Origin: Anoplopoma fimbria
Lineage: Eukaryota > Chordata > Actinopteri > Perciformes > Anoplopomatidae
Assembly (NCBI RefSeq): GCF_027596085.1
Contig: NC_072450.1
Location: 4,649,236 to 4,713,235 of the forward strand
Length of the DNA: 64,000 bases
Direction: 5' to 3'
Shown here: positions 10,591 to 25,500 of the stretch, in pieces
How positions within the stretch are numbered: position 1 is the first letter of the stretch
Layout of the letters: the number at the start of each line of letters is the position of its first letter
Notes under the pieces: generated by a model
Databases searched by the model: none
What the model saw: the letters and a program-made list of their open reading frames with translations, nothing else
What the model was told of the DNA's origin: nothing
Made by a program: the position numbers and the translations under genes

Positions 10591-11345
10591 GTAGGGATGC
10601 ACCGTACCAGGCCGATAATGACTCAAATCGCTGGATTGGGTATTTGTGACAATAGAGCCGAGCTTTTCAATTAATTTATATGTCTATATACAGTATATTC
10701 AGTGTAGTATGATAGTAGTATGATATCTTACCAAAAGTTACTTGTCTTTTTTCAAGATAAACTCATATTTTTAGGCAACAAAACTACTTAGGTTCAGAAA
10801 AAGGAGGTAATTTGGGTATAAAATAACCACAGAAGTGCCATTACAATATTTTTTAGTTATTGTGGATTTTTTAAAAACTTTAAAAAACTTATTTAATATT
10901 CTTTCCTGTTTATTACTTTTATTACTTATTTATGATATAGTTTTTTTTTTTTACTATGTCTCTTGTTTGCACTATCTCTATGCTGCTGTAATCCTGCAAA
11001 TGTCCCCGCTGCGGGACTAATAAAGGATTATCTTATCTTATCTTACTGAAGTACACAAATGATGTGACAAAAACATAAACATTACGTTCTTGTTTCACAC
11101 GGGGACTTTTATTGGACTTGATTTTCCATCAAGGTCCTGGTGCATGTTTCAAAAATGTATATCTATGTATTTATTTATCATATTATTGTTCTTTACACTT
11201 CAAAGAATGACCCCAGTCTCTTCCACACATTGAGGCCTTCAGCTTATCAATTAAACACTGGTATCTGATCAGTGCTGTGTATCGGCCGACACCTAAAGCC
11301 CAGGTTTCTGTATCAGGATCAAGTCGTGTCGGTTCCTCGCCGCTC
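10590..11345. repeat. older repeat fragments flanking copy 1
   Basis: GTAGGGATGCACCGTACC near 10592 and GTGTATCGGCCGACACC at 11277-11293 resemble the ends of the fish GGGATGCACCGATA-type MITE. If they are one element, retroelement copy 1 was inserted into it. Sequence decay makes this tentative. Confidence 0.4.
10845..11045 (+). mobile_element. retroelement-tail repeat, copy 1
   Basis: The copy contains AGTTATTGTGGAT, a T-rich middle, ACTATGTCTCTTGTTTGCAC, CTATGCTGCTGTAATCCTGC and CCCCGCTGCGGGACTAATAA, then ends in tandem ATCTT. The oriented pentanucleotide tail suggests the 3' end of a LINE or a LINE-mobilised SINE. Three further copies occur in this window. Confidence 0.85.
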
Positions 11346-14300
11346 TCCAACATGCTCGAGCTACAGATAGAATAGTGTGTTTCAACACAGGAGGGTACGC
11401 TTTCTCAGTCTCTGCGAGCAGATATACTTGTTCATGTAAAGGGACGGCTTACTTTGGTCTTCTTGTTCATTTACATGCAAATGCAGATAGCGTAGTGTCA
11501 GGCTGGCAGAGTATTTGAATATTTAAACTAAATGTGACTCAACAAGACATGGTTTCAGCTCACTAAGTCATCTTATGGCACCGCAAACATCAAATACTGC
11601 TGCATTGGGAAGTGTTAGTCATTCCTAATGCTAAAGTTGCTATGTTTTAATGCTAATGTGACAGTGGCTCAAGCATTTCTTTTTTTTGGATCTATTCTGT
11701 AATTAAGTCACATTTGACCATTTTACCATCATGCTCCATTAAGAGTCTGGTTCAGCTCTGTATTATGTCCCTCTGTGAATGGCTCCCCTACTCTCAAGTG
11801 GAGCTATTAGACATAATTAGACCCATAATGCATCTGGAGCCCCTCTGTGGTAAAGTCACCCCTAATGGACACAGCTGCCTCACATGCTGGCGGTGGCGTG
11901 GCTGCTGGGGTTGCATGAAATTCACCTGAAATGTGACATTTACTTACAATTGACATAAAATATAATGTAGTCATGCAGTCAGTCCCATTGAAAGTTGTCA
12001 TGGTTTTAATGTGTTTATAGCAAAACTAAATATTTTTTTTGTTTTTATGTCGTTTTTAACTTAATGCTGCTTTTGTTTTTAAAGCCCCATGACCTCTGTG
12101 ATTCTAAGTCTAATTGAAGTCTGTATTTTACTTAACCTGTTTATGTCAATGCTCTGCGTAAAATATTATATTATATATATGATATCAAAAGGCCTATTTT
12201 TTAAAATTGTAATACTTCAATAAGACCTCATGCTAAGGTGCGAGTGGGTGTCTATGCTGTGTAGATCACACAAAATGTCAAATCTTTAATTTAAAATTGC
12301 CAACGCAGCCTCTATAATTGTCGACCGCGAAGGAGGCAGAAATAACCTTTTTAGAGAAAACAAAAAAAGCAGCAAAACAAATAAAATTTCAACCTTGAAC
12401 GAGAAGCTTATTTGCATATTACAAATAGTAACGCGTGACCTGGGTGTTTAGCTTAATATGGCAGGTCATTTGTGGTGGAATTTGAACCTAAAATTACGAC
12501 AGATTCACACAGGATTAAGATCTTTAACAACTTCCGAAATTATTGAAAATGACTGCAGGTTCCGGGTAATACGATTAATTTGCAAATAGGTCTTAAGTCT
12601 GTCATCTGTGTTTGTATGTGTTTTATGCAGCCATCTTGAACAGGACCACCTCCGTAAAAGAGATTGAAAATCTCAATGGGATTATCGTGGATAAAAAAGG
12701 TGAAATAAATAAATAAAACAAACTGAAACTCTTGATTACATACCAGTTGGTGTTCATGAGTTTTTCTTATTTTTTTTTTTGGAGCAATCGGCTTTCTAGT
12801 TTTAGGGGATAGTTATCTCTGAAGCGTTTGAGAGAGAAATATATTGGGCTTTTTTGATTTGAATGAATTCACAAATAGCCCAATTAGGCTTGAAGTGCAG
12901 ACTTTTTAGTTTGACAGAGGTCTGCTCATTTAAACAGAAAAAACAGGCTCTAGTCGTTTCCCTCCCAGGTTACTCTTTCAATTGAAATGCATAAATAGCA
13001 CAGCTTATGAACCACTTGGTTAAATTATGCATCCATTATCTTATCAGTGGAGGGATAGCAGCCTTTAAGAGACAGTGAAATGCTGCTCTGGGGACCGTGT
13101 TTGCGTTTCAGGGTGGAGTTTCTGTATGTGGCGTTTGTTGGTGTTAGATAAAAAGGCCAAAGTAGATCCTGTCGCTCATCACACATGCGTTACAGCCGCT
13201 AATGTGGGCTTATCCGTGCTGTCAGATATGTTTTTAACACCTTTCATTTCCCCCATCGTCCCCGCTTCACTGTGACTAGATGTAGGAAGTAGATCATGAT
13301 AATGTACATACGTTTGGTTTTCAGCAGTTTTTCGGTGCTCAGTCCCTTTTTAGAATGACAAAGCAAGGGCTTTCTTTGTAGAGCTGCCATTTTATAACAA
13401 CGTTTAACAATCATGCTGAGTGAAATCTGTCGTGGGAGAGACAGACTTCACTGCAGACACAAGTGGTTCTTTGTAATGAATGTGCACATTGTTGTGCTCT
13501 TTCGATGCTGTTTATACCAACCAATGCTAGTTAAATAACAGACGTAGATGTAAATGAAGCAGTTTGACCTCCTCGTTTGGGGGGTGTGGCAATAAAAGTA
13601 ACATATCACATTATTGCAGATTAAAACATCAATCAAATATCTGTTGGAATGTGGAAAAAAAAGTGTTTCTGTAAATAGTTTTTTAGACAAACAAGTCTTG
13701 AGCCGAGCATAATCGCTCTGTTGTTTTAAACAGAGTTCCGTCTCATCACATGTACAAGACGTTCAGCTTTGTTGGCTGTAACTTTGTTTGAAGAACAGGC
13801 GACTCACTCGTGATCATGTGCTGTCAATGAAGCAGCACAGATATTGTTTTTCATGTTTGTAATGTTGTCAGGGAAGTTGAGATGAAGTGAAAAATTGCTT
13901 CTTAACCCTTTTGGATCACATCAATTCCTTTGTAATTTTATATCAAATCCAATTATCTTATCATCTTGTGAAAAAAAAAATATATAAAGTGTGCTTTCAT
14001 AAGCAAGTACCAACCAGTTTTAACCAATAATATCATGATGTCCTCTCTATCTCACAAGGACAGTTCCAGAGTCACGAGCTGACGTGAAATCTCAACGAAG
14101 AAACGTTTGGATTATTTATACTCTGTGCTGGTTTTTCCTCGCGGCCAACCAATATCCTCAGAGTTCCTCAGGGCTCGCCAGTTTCTCCGCCCGTCCGATG
14201 AGTTAATAAATGTTTGATGTGCAAAGAGAGGCAAAAAAAACCTGCTGCAGGAAACCCTCCACTAAAGGCCGTGACTGATGGTGTGACGTCAATTCAGCAC

Positions 14301-16532
14301 GCGGTTGCGGCAAGAATAAATCACACTTAAGCACGACCGCTTTTTAACGGTCCAATCAAATGCTAACGATCTGATTTGGCCCCATGATCTGATATTATCA
14401 CGATTCAATAAGCCATGATAAGATCTAATTGCATTTATAAACATTCTGAGATATTCTGCTAATTATGCAGTTCTGTCAATATCTGTTTTATCCAATAAGA
14501 TAAAGTTGTCAGTCTAGCAGACACTGTCATAAAAACAAAGTCATAAATGTTGCATCATGCACCTGATAAACTGAACTGTTTGTATTACCGTCTACGTTGA
14601 CAAATCCAGCTGACTTTACCCGTTACCGCACCGTAAAAAAAGAGTTTTAATTTGTATTTGCTAATCAAAAGTTACATAATTAAAGATTGATACTAGGCTT
14701 CCGTGTATCGATATCAATATTGCCACGCAAGCTATGCTGTTTTGAGTTCCATCCCCTCCCATCTCTGCTACAGAAACTAAAGATGCTCTAACTTCCATGA
14801 CACTGGGACTTAAATGTTAGAAATGTACCTTCCTTCTGTTCTATTAATCTGAAGATTGCAGTTTCTTGTGGCATCGTGACTGTGAGATGCTGGACAAGAG
14901 CTCCATGGTGGTGAAGAGCCATCTGTAGAAGTGCTGTTTTGAGTTTGCTGCAGTTACTTTCCAGGGATTAAAGAGCCATAGTTCAAGCTATGAAAAGTGA
15001 TTTCTTCCACCAAGGCCCCTCAGCTGCTTCATCATATCACCGAGCCTCTACTGAAGAGTCTTTATCCTCCGACAAAACAACAAGCAGCTACAGAAAAAAA
15101 CCCAACGCTAAAACACTTGCAACACGATGAAAGTTTTATAGCAAAGCACCATACATGTTCTCTGTTTAGAGAGAGACGCTTTTATACCCTTTTTATGATT
15201 CTGGGTTCACTGGGGATGCTGGTGTCGGCTTGTAATGTCTGATATCTTTTGTGCATCTGCCAGCTTTGTCTCGTTGTCTGTCATGTCCCCTGTCTGGTAC
15301 AGATGATCACTCTGTAAAAGGAGAACATTCAAAGTCTACATGACATATTTTGTTAATGTCTTTCATTTGGTGTAAAGTGGCATGTAGATGTGACATTTCC
15401 GGCAGAGGTAGAATGCTGTTAGATGGGAAGAAAACCTCTTGCGTTTTTTAACCGTCTCTGTTATGTTCAAGGCCTTTTTTTTTTATTATCCCAGATTCAT
15501 ATTTTGAAAGCAATGCAATTACATTTTACAGTCTTTTCTGATCTGTTATTCGTAGTTTTGGTAGAAATAAAACCACTTCCCTGTGTTTTGAACAACCGGA
15601 CACAGCTCAACACAACTTTTAACTGATAAAACTCCGATATAATTATTCAGAAAAAGCTAGAAACTTACCTGTAATCAACCATGCACATGTCATTTGGGGT
15701 AAAAAAAGACGTAACATTTGTGCGGGTTAAGTTAAAACTACTGCAAACTTTAGTGGAATAATAGAGCACACAACTTCTTTTATAGACCTTGACATTCAAA
15801 CAAAGTCAAAGACTATAAATCATGATGCCACATTTAGCCTAGTTTTGCAGCTGTGATTTCTTCACAGTGCTTCCACTTTGTTTTTCATTCAGTTACATTC
15901 CAGTGTTTATTTAATTATGGCCATAGAAACCTAAAAGAAGGAATGCCTCTAATACAGACTTAAATGCCTGATCTGATATTGACGAGTATGTGAGTCCATG
16001 CAGCGATTTCATGTTATCATTTGTCAGATCATTTATGTTACATTGGGAAAAACTCGCTACACAATCTGTACATTCTGATTGTTTCTGCACATGTGTAAAC
16101 TAGAACTACACACCTTTTCCCCACATTGCGTACAACAAATCCGTGTTTAAATCTGCAGGAATAGAGCTACTTAACGCTAGCTGTGAACGGTAAAAGAGAT
16201 TTATTGAGTTTCATTAAGATGCGTTCAAGCTCCATTTAGTAAAAATGTGTATTCCGGGAGGTAAATTCTAACGTTATCATAATGTGTTCAATTGTTATCT
16301 CGTAGTTTTTTTGGTGAGAAACTTGAATGAATACAGTTGTTAGAAGGAGATGTCTTCACAGTGATATGAAATAGATATTAGAGAAGGAGTTATGACCTTA
16401 TAAACTTCTTTTTTGATTTAACGCTCTAGCTCTGCCGATACACAAGTTCAGGTGGCGGATTCTGTATCAGGAAGGATAAGATCGTATCAGAACAGGAATT
16501 CTTTCCCTCACGTTCTCTTTCTTGCGTTACAG
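11346..16532. other. remainder of madd intron 1
   Basis: About 5.2 kb of AT-rich intron. The open frames it contains (for example 11714-11929, 13075-13275 and 14997-15242, all + strand) are short, begin at random ATGs and resemble no protein I know. No microsatellite longer than a short A or T run occurs here. Confidence 0.6.
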
Positions 16533-16745
16533 GTTTGACTTTTTAATGAACCATCACAATGATAGTCGAGGAGCTGCGTTTCAACTGTACACCTGATCTC
16601 TCCCAGTTGTGATGGGAATGAACCACTGATTCAAGAGGGAACATAAATCCTGGACGCCGTGACGAACGGGACGTGGTCGATCCAAGATGGAGAAAAAGAA
16701 AATGTGCCCTCGCCTTCTGGACTACTTGGTGGTGGTCGGAGCAAG
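16533..16745 (+). CDS. madd: madd exon with start codon (5'UTR 16533-16686, residues 1-20)
   Basis: The acceptor is ttgcgttacag (to 16532); the ATG at 16687 has A at -3 and G at +4. It encodes [19 protein letters not shown] and ends in phase 2 at AG|GTAAG. The UTR part carries three upstream ATGs with short frames (16546-16596, 16559-16612, and one near 16611), all closed before the main ATG. Confidence 0.9.
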
Positions 16746-19480
16746 GTAAGAACCTGGTCCGACTTCTGGAAGCAGTTTTGATTTAATGGGAATATCCGAG
16801 CCAACTTAGTCATGAGGGAGGCTGTAAATATTGCTTTGAGAAACAACGTTTAGTGATCCAGTTAAGACAATTTCTCAGTAGCTCTTTTATAGGGTGTTAC
16901 ATCTACTGATCTCAACAATTGTGTGTCTAAAATTGCCAAAACTCATAAATATGATTGACATATTGTGTTGCTGCTTTGGGGTTTGTCGTTGCCGTGGTTC
17001 CAGCAGAAAATGTACTGGGAGGTGTTATTAAAAAAAATCTAAAAATAGAACAAAGAAAAGTCATCACACAAATGGTTTATGTGTCAGCACATAAAGAACA
17101 ACCTGTAGCTTGAACCTTGGCGTTGTGAACTGTTTACCTGTATAAGTGTCGAGACGGAGCAGAAGATTATGGTTTCCATGATTACATTTCCGGAGCCGTC
17201 CTAACCAGGCTCAAAGGCTTTGTAAACTGCTTTGTGGTGTCTTAGCGTATGATAAGCAGACGAACTGGACTTCCTGGTAGTTAAATCTTCTTCTACCTGT
17301 AGCCTGCAGAAACTCATTAGCGCTTTGTCCACGTGCCTCTTGCACTGTTTTGTGGCAAATGGTTTTGTTTTTTGGGAAAACAGTTTGTTCTGACTTCTAA
17401 GTTTGTGCAGCTGTATCATGAAGCATTATGAAGGACAGTAGCACATTGTTTCAACCACAGCAGCCACGGGGCAAAAGAATGATTCAGCAGAAAACTGTGA
17501 AATTAGAGAGCTGTCCGGTCTACCGCTGTTTTTAGAGTCGCCCACTGAGATTTTAAGGGTTATGCTTAAGGGAAATTTCAAGGTGGTTGTGGTATCAACT
17601 GATCAAAGACTTTGGTTCATCTCTCTTCATGAAATGATTCTCTCGTCACTTGGTGACCATTTCAAATTAAATTCAAAACTGTTGTCATACATGAGGGTTA
17701 ATGGATTTGCAGACACATCATATATATATGTTAAAATGCACAGAAAAACAGAATTGACCCTTCGCTAAGTCCCACCCTTAAATGCAGAATGGCCAATCAT
17801 AGCGTAGCATCATCCAGCTCTGCTCCATAGACCCTCATCAATAGTTTTCAGGCTGGTTTAGTAGATTTGGAGCTTGTCATGGTTAAAGTTGTTTAATAGT
17901 GATACTCGTTACCCGAAGGAGATTCACGTTTCTAAAGGAAACAATGGAACTAACATCAGCAAAGTATAGCAGATTAACAAAACAGCTAATGAAAGTATAC
18001 TGAATGTATACACAGGATTTAATTGCTTCTTTAATTATTCTAACAGTATATTTTTAGAGATAGAGCTTTTTGATACAGAGTAAAATCCTTCTTTATTTTA
18101 ACCAGAAACGGTAGCTATATACACCAGGCTCCATTGACAAAAACAATAATTTTGTATGAAACACACTTAATTTAAAGTCTCTCCACTTTTTCAACAATGT
18201 CTAACTCTGGTTTGGTCGAAATAAACCATTAATTCACAGCATAAGGAGTGAAAATGTCAGATAAGGAAGGAGCCAGAGGGAGGTCACTGAAATAGCTTTT
18301 TGTATTTCTTCAGGGAGTGCAGTTCGTGACAGTGTGGGCTCCGTTCTAGATCCGACAGCTTATTTGGTGCAGCACTACAACTACTTTTAAAAGCCAAAAC
18401 AAATGTTTGTCCGTCTCTCCCCTCCAGGCAACCAAGTAGTGACAGCGTGGCCCAGACGCCTCAGCTCCTCCGCCGCTACCCGCTGGAGGACCACCACGAC
18501 TTCCCGCTCCCACCCGACGTGGTGTTTTTCTGCCAACCCGAGGGCTGCCTGAGCATCCGCCAGCGACGGGTCAGCCTCCGCGACGACTCCTCCTTCGTTT
18601 TCACGCTGACGGACAAGGACTCGGGAATCACCCGCTACGGGATCTGCGTCAACTTCTACCGCTCTTTCCAACGAGGGCACCATCGCGCTCGCGGAGACAA
18701 GGGCGGCCACGCGGAGACGGCGGCACAGGCGACCGAGACCGGCAGTGATGGGTCCGACGGCAGCAGCGGCGGCGGAGGCCCCACCTCCCTGTTATCGCCG
18801 CCTAATAATGCCGAGTCAGCACCTCCGCCCGCCCCTGGAGAAGAAACCGGACAGCCGGGTGCCGAGCAGAACGCCGGCAGGTCCCCACAGCACAGGCGGA
18901 ATGCAGCCAAGATGGCCGCCAGGAACCGCAACAGCACGCTGACCTCGCTGTGCATACTCAGCCACTACCCCTTCTTCTCCACCTTTAGGGAATGCTTGTA
19001 TATATTGAAGAGGCTGGTGGACTGCTGCAGTCAGAGGCTAACTCAACGAGCCGGGCTCCCTCGCACCACCCAGAGGTGAGGCGTGAGATTGCATCAACTC
19101 GTACATGTTGCTCTCCTTTGTTGCACATTTAAACATCCGTGTATTTATTTAATATACATGTTTTTTTAGATGCCCATTCTTATAGCTATTTCGGTTTAAA
19201 AGTGGCTCTTTCAAAAAAAGCAAAATCTGGTTTGTTGCTCTGACATCACTGACCACATTCATAAGATAAGATGAGATAAGATAATCCTTTATTAGTCCCG
19301 CAGCGGGGAAATTGACAGGATTACAGCAGCATAGAGGATAGTGCAAACAAGAGACATAGTAAAAAAACAAGATCAAAATAAGTATTATAAATGAGCAATA
19401 AAAAAACAGTAAAATATCCACAGTAACTGAAATATTATATATACAGACAGAAACTATTATAACTATTATTATTATTATTA

Positions 19481-19511
<31 letters not shown>

Positions 19512-22500
19512 ATATTAACTACTCATGCTCGTCAGATAAAAAACCCTTATTGCTTGTGACACTGCTTTAGGCCAAATGTCATCTCATTATCATTATGAGT
19601 TCATTCATATTACCAAGGGGCATGAAACCTTTGCTTTTTAATGAAGCCATGGCATTTATTTTCACATCAGTTTTTTAGGCCTCGACTTTGGCTCCTCTGT
19701 GATTTGTATTGTGGACTGTAATTAACTTTACAGCCTCTAAAGGGCGGGGGGGCGGTAAGTCTTGTTCAAAGACATTTGCCCTTCATAAATCTGTACATGC
19801 ACACCTATACATTAAAAAATATAGTATGAATAGCAAGTTTAAGAAAAGGTTAATAAGGCTCATGCTTGATCATCTTTCTTCATCATCTGTTGAATAGCAT
19901 CATTGCATTCATGCTGATGTTGCTTTACATGCAAATTATTGAAGACGCATACCCTCGGTTAAAATCCTTTTCAGTTTACTGTATCAAAGATAGAAACGTT
20001 TACAAAAAAATAGCAAATGTTTGTTGCTTCCCAATCTGCTTCTCTCATTGTCCACCTGTTATGTGCATGTTTGTGTTGCACAATTAATACCAGGGCTTTT
20101 TGTCTGTGGCTCCATGCAGTTTTTTTTATTTGCAGGCCATCTGCAGCTTGTGTCATGTTTTCACAGTACGCTTGATGCTATCGCACTCCACCTCCATGAT
20201 AAATACAGGCAGGCAAAATATGCCACAGTTCATTTAAAACGTTTATAATACAGCAAATAATGTTTTGACCAGTGCTGTAGGTTCAGCTGAGGTACGGAGA
20301 CAGTTTTTAAGAATAATAAATGTTTTGTAATTGTCCATGTTAAGTAGTTCTTGTTGTTGGGTGCCATATTCGTGTTGATAATTGAGTTCCTTTATGGTCC
20401 TTTTAAAAGGGATGAGTTCAAATATAATGGAAAAAGTGTGTAGGAGCTGCATGGTATGCTGCTTTATAAGAAGAAATGGCATTTAGCACAGCATTATGCT
20501 TATTTGACAAGAGAAGCAATGAGTTTATCACATTCTGTGTTGATTAACCAGCAGTGTTGATTGATTATTATTTGGTCTAAGCTGCAAAAAAAACACCCTC
20601 ATCTTTACACAGTATTTTGTTGTGGTGATGTGACGTGATGTGGCAGTATTTGCACTCTTGGTTATCCTGTGTGCCTCAGGACATTGGATTGGCAAAGTGT
20701 TAATGAGGCTGTCACTTCACACTGGCTTCGGCCCAGTATGGCTGTTGGTCACCCAAAGAGTTTTCCCCACAATCCTCTATTTATTTATTTATTCAAAGCC
20801 GTATAACCAGCGCAGCGTTTCCCCTCATCACTTCAAGGGATTGTAGGAATGTCTAATGCACAGATGATTTCACATCATTAATATAGATCCACGGTTTCTC
20901 TGACAGCCATCAAAGCCGCCGGCTGAACAGAACTGAGCGGCAATGACAGAGAAGGAGGAGAGCCGAGGCGTAATGGCTGCGAGCGCTTTCTATGCCGTGG
21001 AGACTCTGACAGATTGAGGTCTCTGGCTGCCTTTGGGTAGCAGCTGCAGTTGGTGGGAGGGCTCCAAAGGACTAATGATTTATCTCCCTCCTTACCACAC
21101 ACACACACACACTGAGTATAGACTCCAGAGAGGGTTTAATGACTGTGTGTGTCTATGTGTGTGTGTAGAGTGGAAGGTTTGCACATCAATATATCGGTGA
21201 TTGCTTAAGAGCCTCTCCCGTGTTTTCAATCCCATTGGCTCGTTAGATCAGTGATTTCTTTCACCTTTTGTGTTTGCAGAGGTCTCGTGGAAGCTGTTTG
21301 CTTCAATAAAAGGAGCAAATGATGTAGTTTAAGCAGTTTTTAATACTACAAAGTACTCTTGACTGACATCAATACATGTAATGTGTTAAGTTTAACATAT
21401 TTTGCATGTTGGTTAAATGTCTTAGGAGTCACTGTATATTAGGGCTGTGTATTGTAAAGAAATGTATCATGCAGGGGTTACGATTCCATATATTGCAATA
21501 CTGTAAGCAAGGTGATATCTAGGAAAACTGCTGCAGTGCAAATAACATAAATCTTGAGTAAAAAGAAATACTTTTAATACTATTTTTTTTTTGTAGGCTC
21601 TGCATTTGCATTTATCAAATCCCTGTAACATCCAACATCATAGAACTACTTTTTGTGCAATCTGAGCCTCTATGTGCCACAAATCTTTTCATATAAACTA
21701 TTAATTAAAAATTGATAGTGTTTTGAGAATTGATACAGTAACACAAAATATAATGTCGCGATACTCTAGTGTATCCATAAGTTCTGACACATCTGCTGTA
21801 TTTGTGCAGTGGGTTCTTCTTCCTACAGTTTCTGTTCAAAACTGTTTAAACTGCCAGTATGATGAAGTTAAATAGTTTTATTAATTCTTTATTGCATGTT
21901 TCAAGCCACTTAGGCCCCATTGTCACCAATACACGATCCAGATATTTGAGTATCAAATTGTTTTGGTATCGGTGCAAAATCTAATTTTTTTTGTCTTTTT
22001 TTTGTTTTGGACTGCTGTTCGGACAAAACAAGACATTTAAGAGCGTCACATGGTCAAATGAAATTGGTCAGAAAAAAAACAACAATTTGAAGACATCACA
22101 TAAGGATTAGGAAACTTGTTAGAGGCATTTTTGACTATTTGTTTACATTTTACAGATCAAGAATGAGTAAAAAAATAAATTCAAAGGAATCCCTCTGAAG
22201 ACGCACTCTGTTTCCGTCCTTCCCAGGGACACCATGTGGCGAGTGTTCACCGGGGCGCTGTCGGTGGAAGAGAAAGGCAGCCAGCTGCTGGCGGACCTGC
22301 GGGAGATTGAATCCTGGGTGTACCGGTTGCTTCGCTCACCGGTGCCGGTGGCCGGTCAGAGGCGTGTGGACGTGGAAGTCCTGCCCCATGAACTCAAACG
22401 GCCACTCACCTTCGCCCTGCCGGACAACTCTCGCTTCTCCATGGTCGACTTCCCCCTGCACCTGCCCTTAGAGCTGCTGGGCGTGGACGCCTGTCTTCAG

Positions 22501-25500
22501 GTCCTCAGCTGTGTCCTGCTAGAGCACAAGGTAAGGACCGGCACGGTGAGGGATGCCACCCGGAACCCCATTTCTAAGCAGGAACTGGTTCTAAAGAAAT
22601 AAAAACTATTAAGTATTGATAAGGTCCGGAGTTTACAGTTCTGTTGTCGTTACTTTAGAGATTACAGAGTGAGATCTTCAGCTCAGTACAGCGTGAGACA
22701 CACATCATGGCAGAGAAAACAAAAGTTTAACTTGAGTAGATGCTGATAACTCTTGTTGTCATAAATGCAATAAAACCCTCTCAAGAACGGGAGGTAATGC
22801 CAGCAATTTATCAAAACATTTTGCAAACAAACAGGAGATAAATCTGCAGAAATTCACATTTTTGGACTGTTTGGCGAGCAGCTATCCATCCTCGTCCACT
22901 GCAGGTAACGTTAGCGATGCCATACGGGCGTTGCTCATAAGAATAAGCTAATAAATTAAAGCTAATCAGTTAGCTAATTGTTTAGCTGCAAATGTATTTT
23001 AAAGATTTTGGATATTTTTGTATCGCTGCTCAAGAAAAGACTATTTGTTTACATACTAGAATCATAAACCAACGTAGATTATTTTCTTTATCAGTTGTCT
23101 TTTTTTCCTAACAACAAAATAATAAAAAGAACGGATAAGAGCATTAACTGATAAGCAGTATCGATAAGAGAATAAAGTCCTGACGATACCCATCACTCGA
23201 CACAGGATGCAGACTGTCTCTTATCATTTGGATCTGTCTCTTTTGTTTTCATCTATATTTATTATTGCCAGGAGGAGATGTGTGGTTGTGTTGTGCTGCA
23301 ACCGAAACCCCAGTGGGATTCTTATTAAAGTCTGACCTGATTGTTTCAAGGAGGAAAAGGACAAGCGAAGCTATATTTAGCGTTGTTGTGATTGGTCAGC
23401 GCTTTATTCTGGACCTGCCTCGTGTCCACAATTAAACTTGTTCAAAGATCTCCTGAGAAATGCTCTGAGTGACCTTCATCAGACATTTTTCTGATTTGAT
23501 GAAGGCTCACTGAAGCCATTTCACTGCAGGGCGAGCAAAGCATGATGGGTAAAAAAGAAGAAAAAGACACCGTGTGACTGGGGGAAAGACTATCTCCTAT
23601 CTTTAATACCAGGAGCATTAGCAGGGATGTAACATAAATCCCTGTCTGGCTGCTGCTGGTGTCGTGTTCTGTTGTTGCTGTTGGTTCACTGTGACGCTGC
23701 TACAGAACCTCATTTCTAACTATTCTATAAAACCTAAGCTTTGCAGCTTCACTCGCTGCTGAAAGACCAAACTGCTGGTTAAATCCTGGACAACTTCTCT
23801 GCTTTTTTTCCGTCCTCAGCGTTTCTCAAATACATAATGTATCTGGGCCACCTACCTGAATAGATGTTCCCTCACACAAAAAAGGATTTTTAGTTTATTG
23901 TGCCAGACGTCCTTGTGGAAATTCAGATTGATCGAAAAAGGTTTCCTGAATGGGGTCGACCACCGCGAATAAATTATCTACCTGAATGAAACGCTGCCGT
24001 CTTGTATTCATCCATTTAGGCTTTTGTTTTTGTTTTCAGAAGGTGAATTAAATGCATCATTACATTCAGTCTGGCTGAACTAAAGCGCTGCCTGGAAGCT
24101 TTCAGAGTGACTTCCTTTTCATGCACTTATGTGCTGCTAAATACATTTTTCATAAAAGCTCAGTTTTTGAGGTTGCTGTTATGAATCCAAGGCAAACATT
24201 GGGGTGTTCATACCTCTTAGCTTACAGATCTAAAGAGGAAATATGTATAGATCACCTGCAAATGAAGACAACAAGGTATCTATGTGTCTGTTTTAAATAA
24301 GTGTTTCTCTTTTCTCCCTCAGGTCATTCTTCAGTCCAGAGATTACAATGCTTTGTCTATGAGCGTCATGGCCTTTGTTGCTATGATCTACCCTCTGGAG
24401 TACATGTTCCCCGTCATCCCCTTACTGCCAACATGCATGGCCTCTGCCGAGCAGGTAAAAAACCCATAACTACATTTCTAGTAAGTTATTTCAAGCATGC
24501 ATGTTTTAAATTGACCTTTGGCTAAACCCCGCCCATCGCTGCAACTCTGTCGAGCTGTCAGAGCTACGTTACCATGGAGCCCACACTGTCACCAACTGCA
24601 CTTCCTGTATATATATTTAACCAGTGAGCATATTTAGACTGCGAAGGAGTGACATAGAAACGCTGTATACAGCTCTGGTAACGCCCTGTCAATCACAAGG
24701 TAGCCCCGCCCTAAAGCATACCCTGCTTTATGGTTTATTTGAGTCTAATGGAGCATAATTTACTAAATAAACATCATGCTGTATTGAAGAAGACTTGAAA
24801 CTAGAGATTGAGACCATAAACTCATGTTTACAATGTTTACTGAGGGAATAAATCAAGAGAGAAGTAGAGTCATTTTCTCACAGACTTCTTTTTGCAACCA
24901 GATGAATCGCCCCCTGCTGGCCTTGAGAAAGAATGCAGGTTTAAAGCACTTGGTCATTGGATTCACTTCTCAGACTCTGAGGTTACTGTATGATGCTAAC
25001 GTACTCTGCTAATGTTAGCTCAACAGGTTTTTAATAAGAAACGTAAAGTTTTAGAAATGTATATCTCCTTCCAACCTCTCTGGTTAACAGGTATCCCTTA
25101 TTACACAACGTTGACGAGCTCCAAATCTACTAAACCAGCCTGAAAATGAAGAATATCTGAAACCCTTGCATAAGAGTCTGTGGAGCAGAGCTGGAGAGTT
25201 GTCGGACTCTGATCGGAACCAAAGCTACGCTATGATTGGCCAGTCTGACTTAGAGAAGGGTCAATTGCAAATGCTCTCAGTCGTGGTAGCGTGAAGCTGT
25301 GACTGACTGGTATGTTTTCTCCCCACAGCTTCTCCTTGCCCCGACTCCCTACATCATAGGTGTACCTGCCAGCTTCTTCCTCTACAAAGCTGATTTCAAA
25401 ATGCCAGACGATTTGTGGCTGGTGGACCTTGATAGCAGCAAGGTCGGTGCACCAACATGGCTTTCTGCTCCTCCTGTTCTGATCTTGTTTCTCCGTACTC

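Larger units (their letters stand above)
19076..22226. other. madd: madd intron with a reverse-oriented retroelement tail
   Basis: Holds retroelement-tail copy 2, an (ATT)n run and a MITE-like fragment (21439-21772). The rest shows no exon or RNA. Confidence 0.7.

Noticed and set aside
18656..18955. Minus-strand open frame opposite the large madd exon
   Set aside because: Low-stop frame caused by the GC-rich coding exon; the + strand encodes the uDENN domain.
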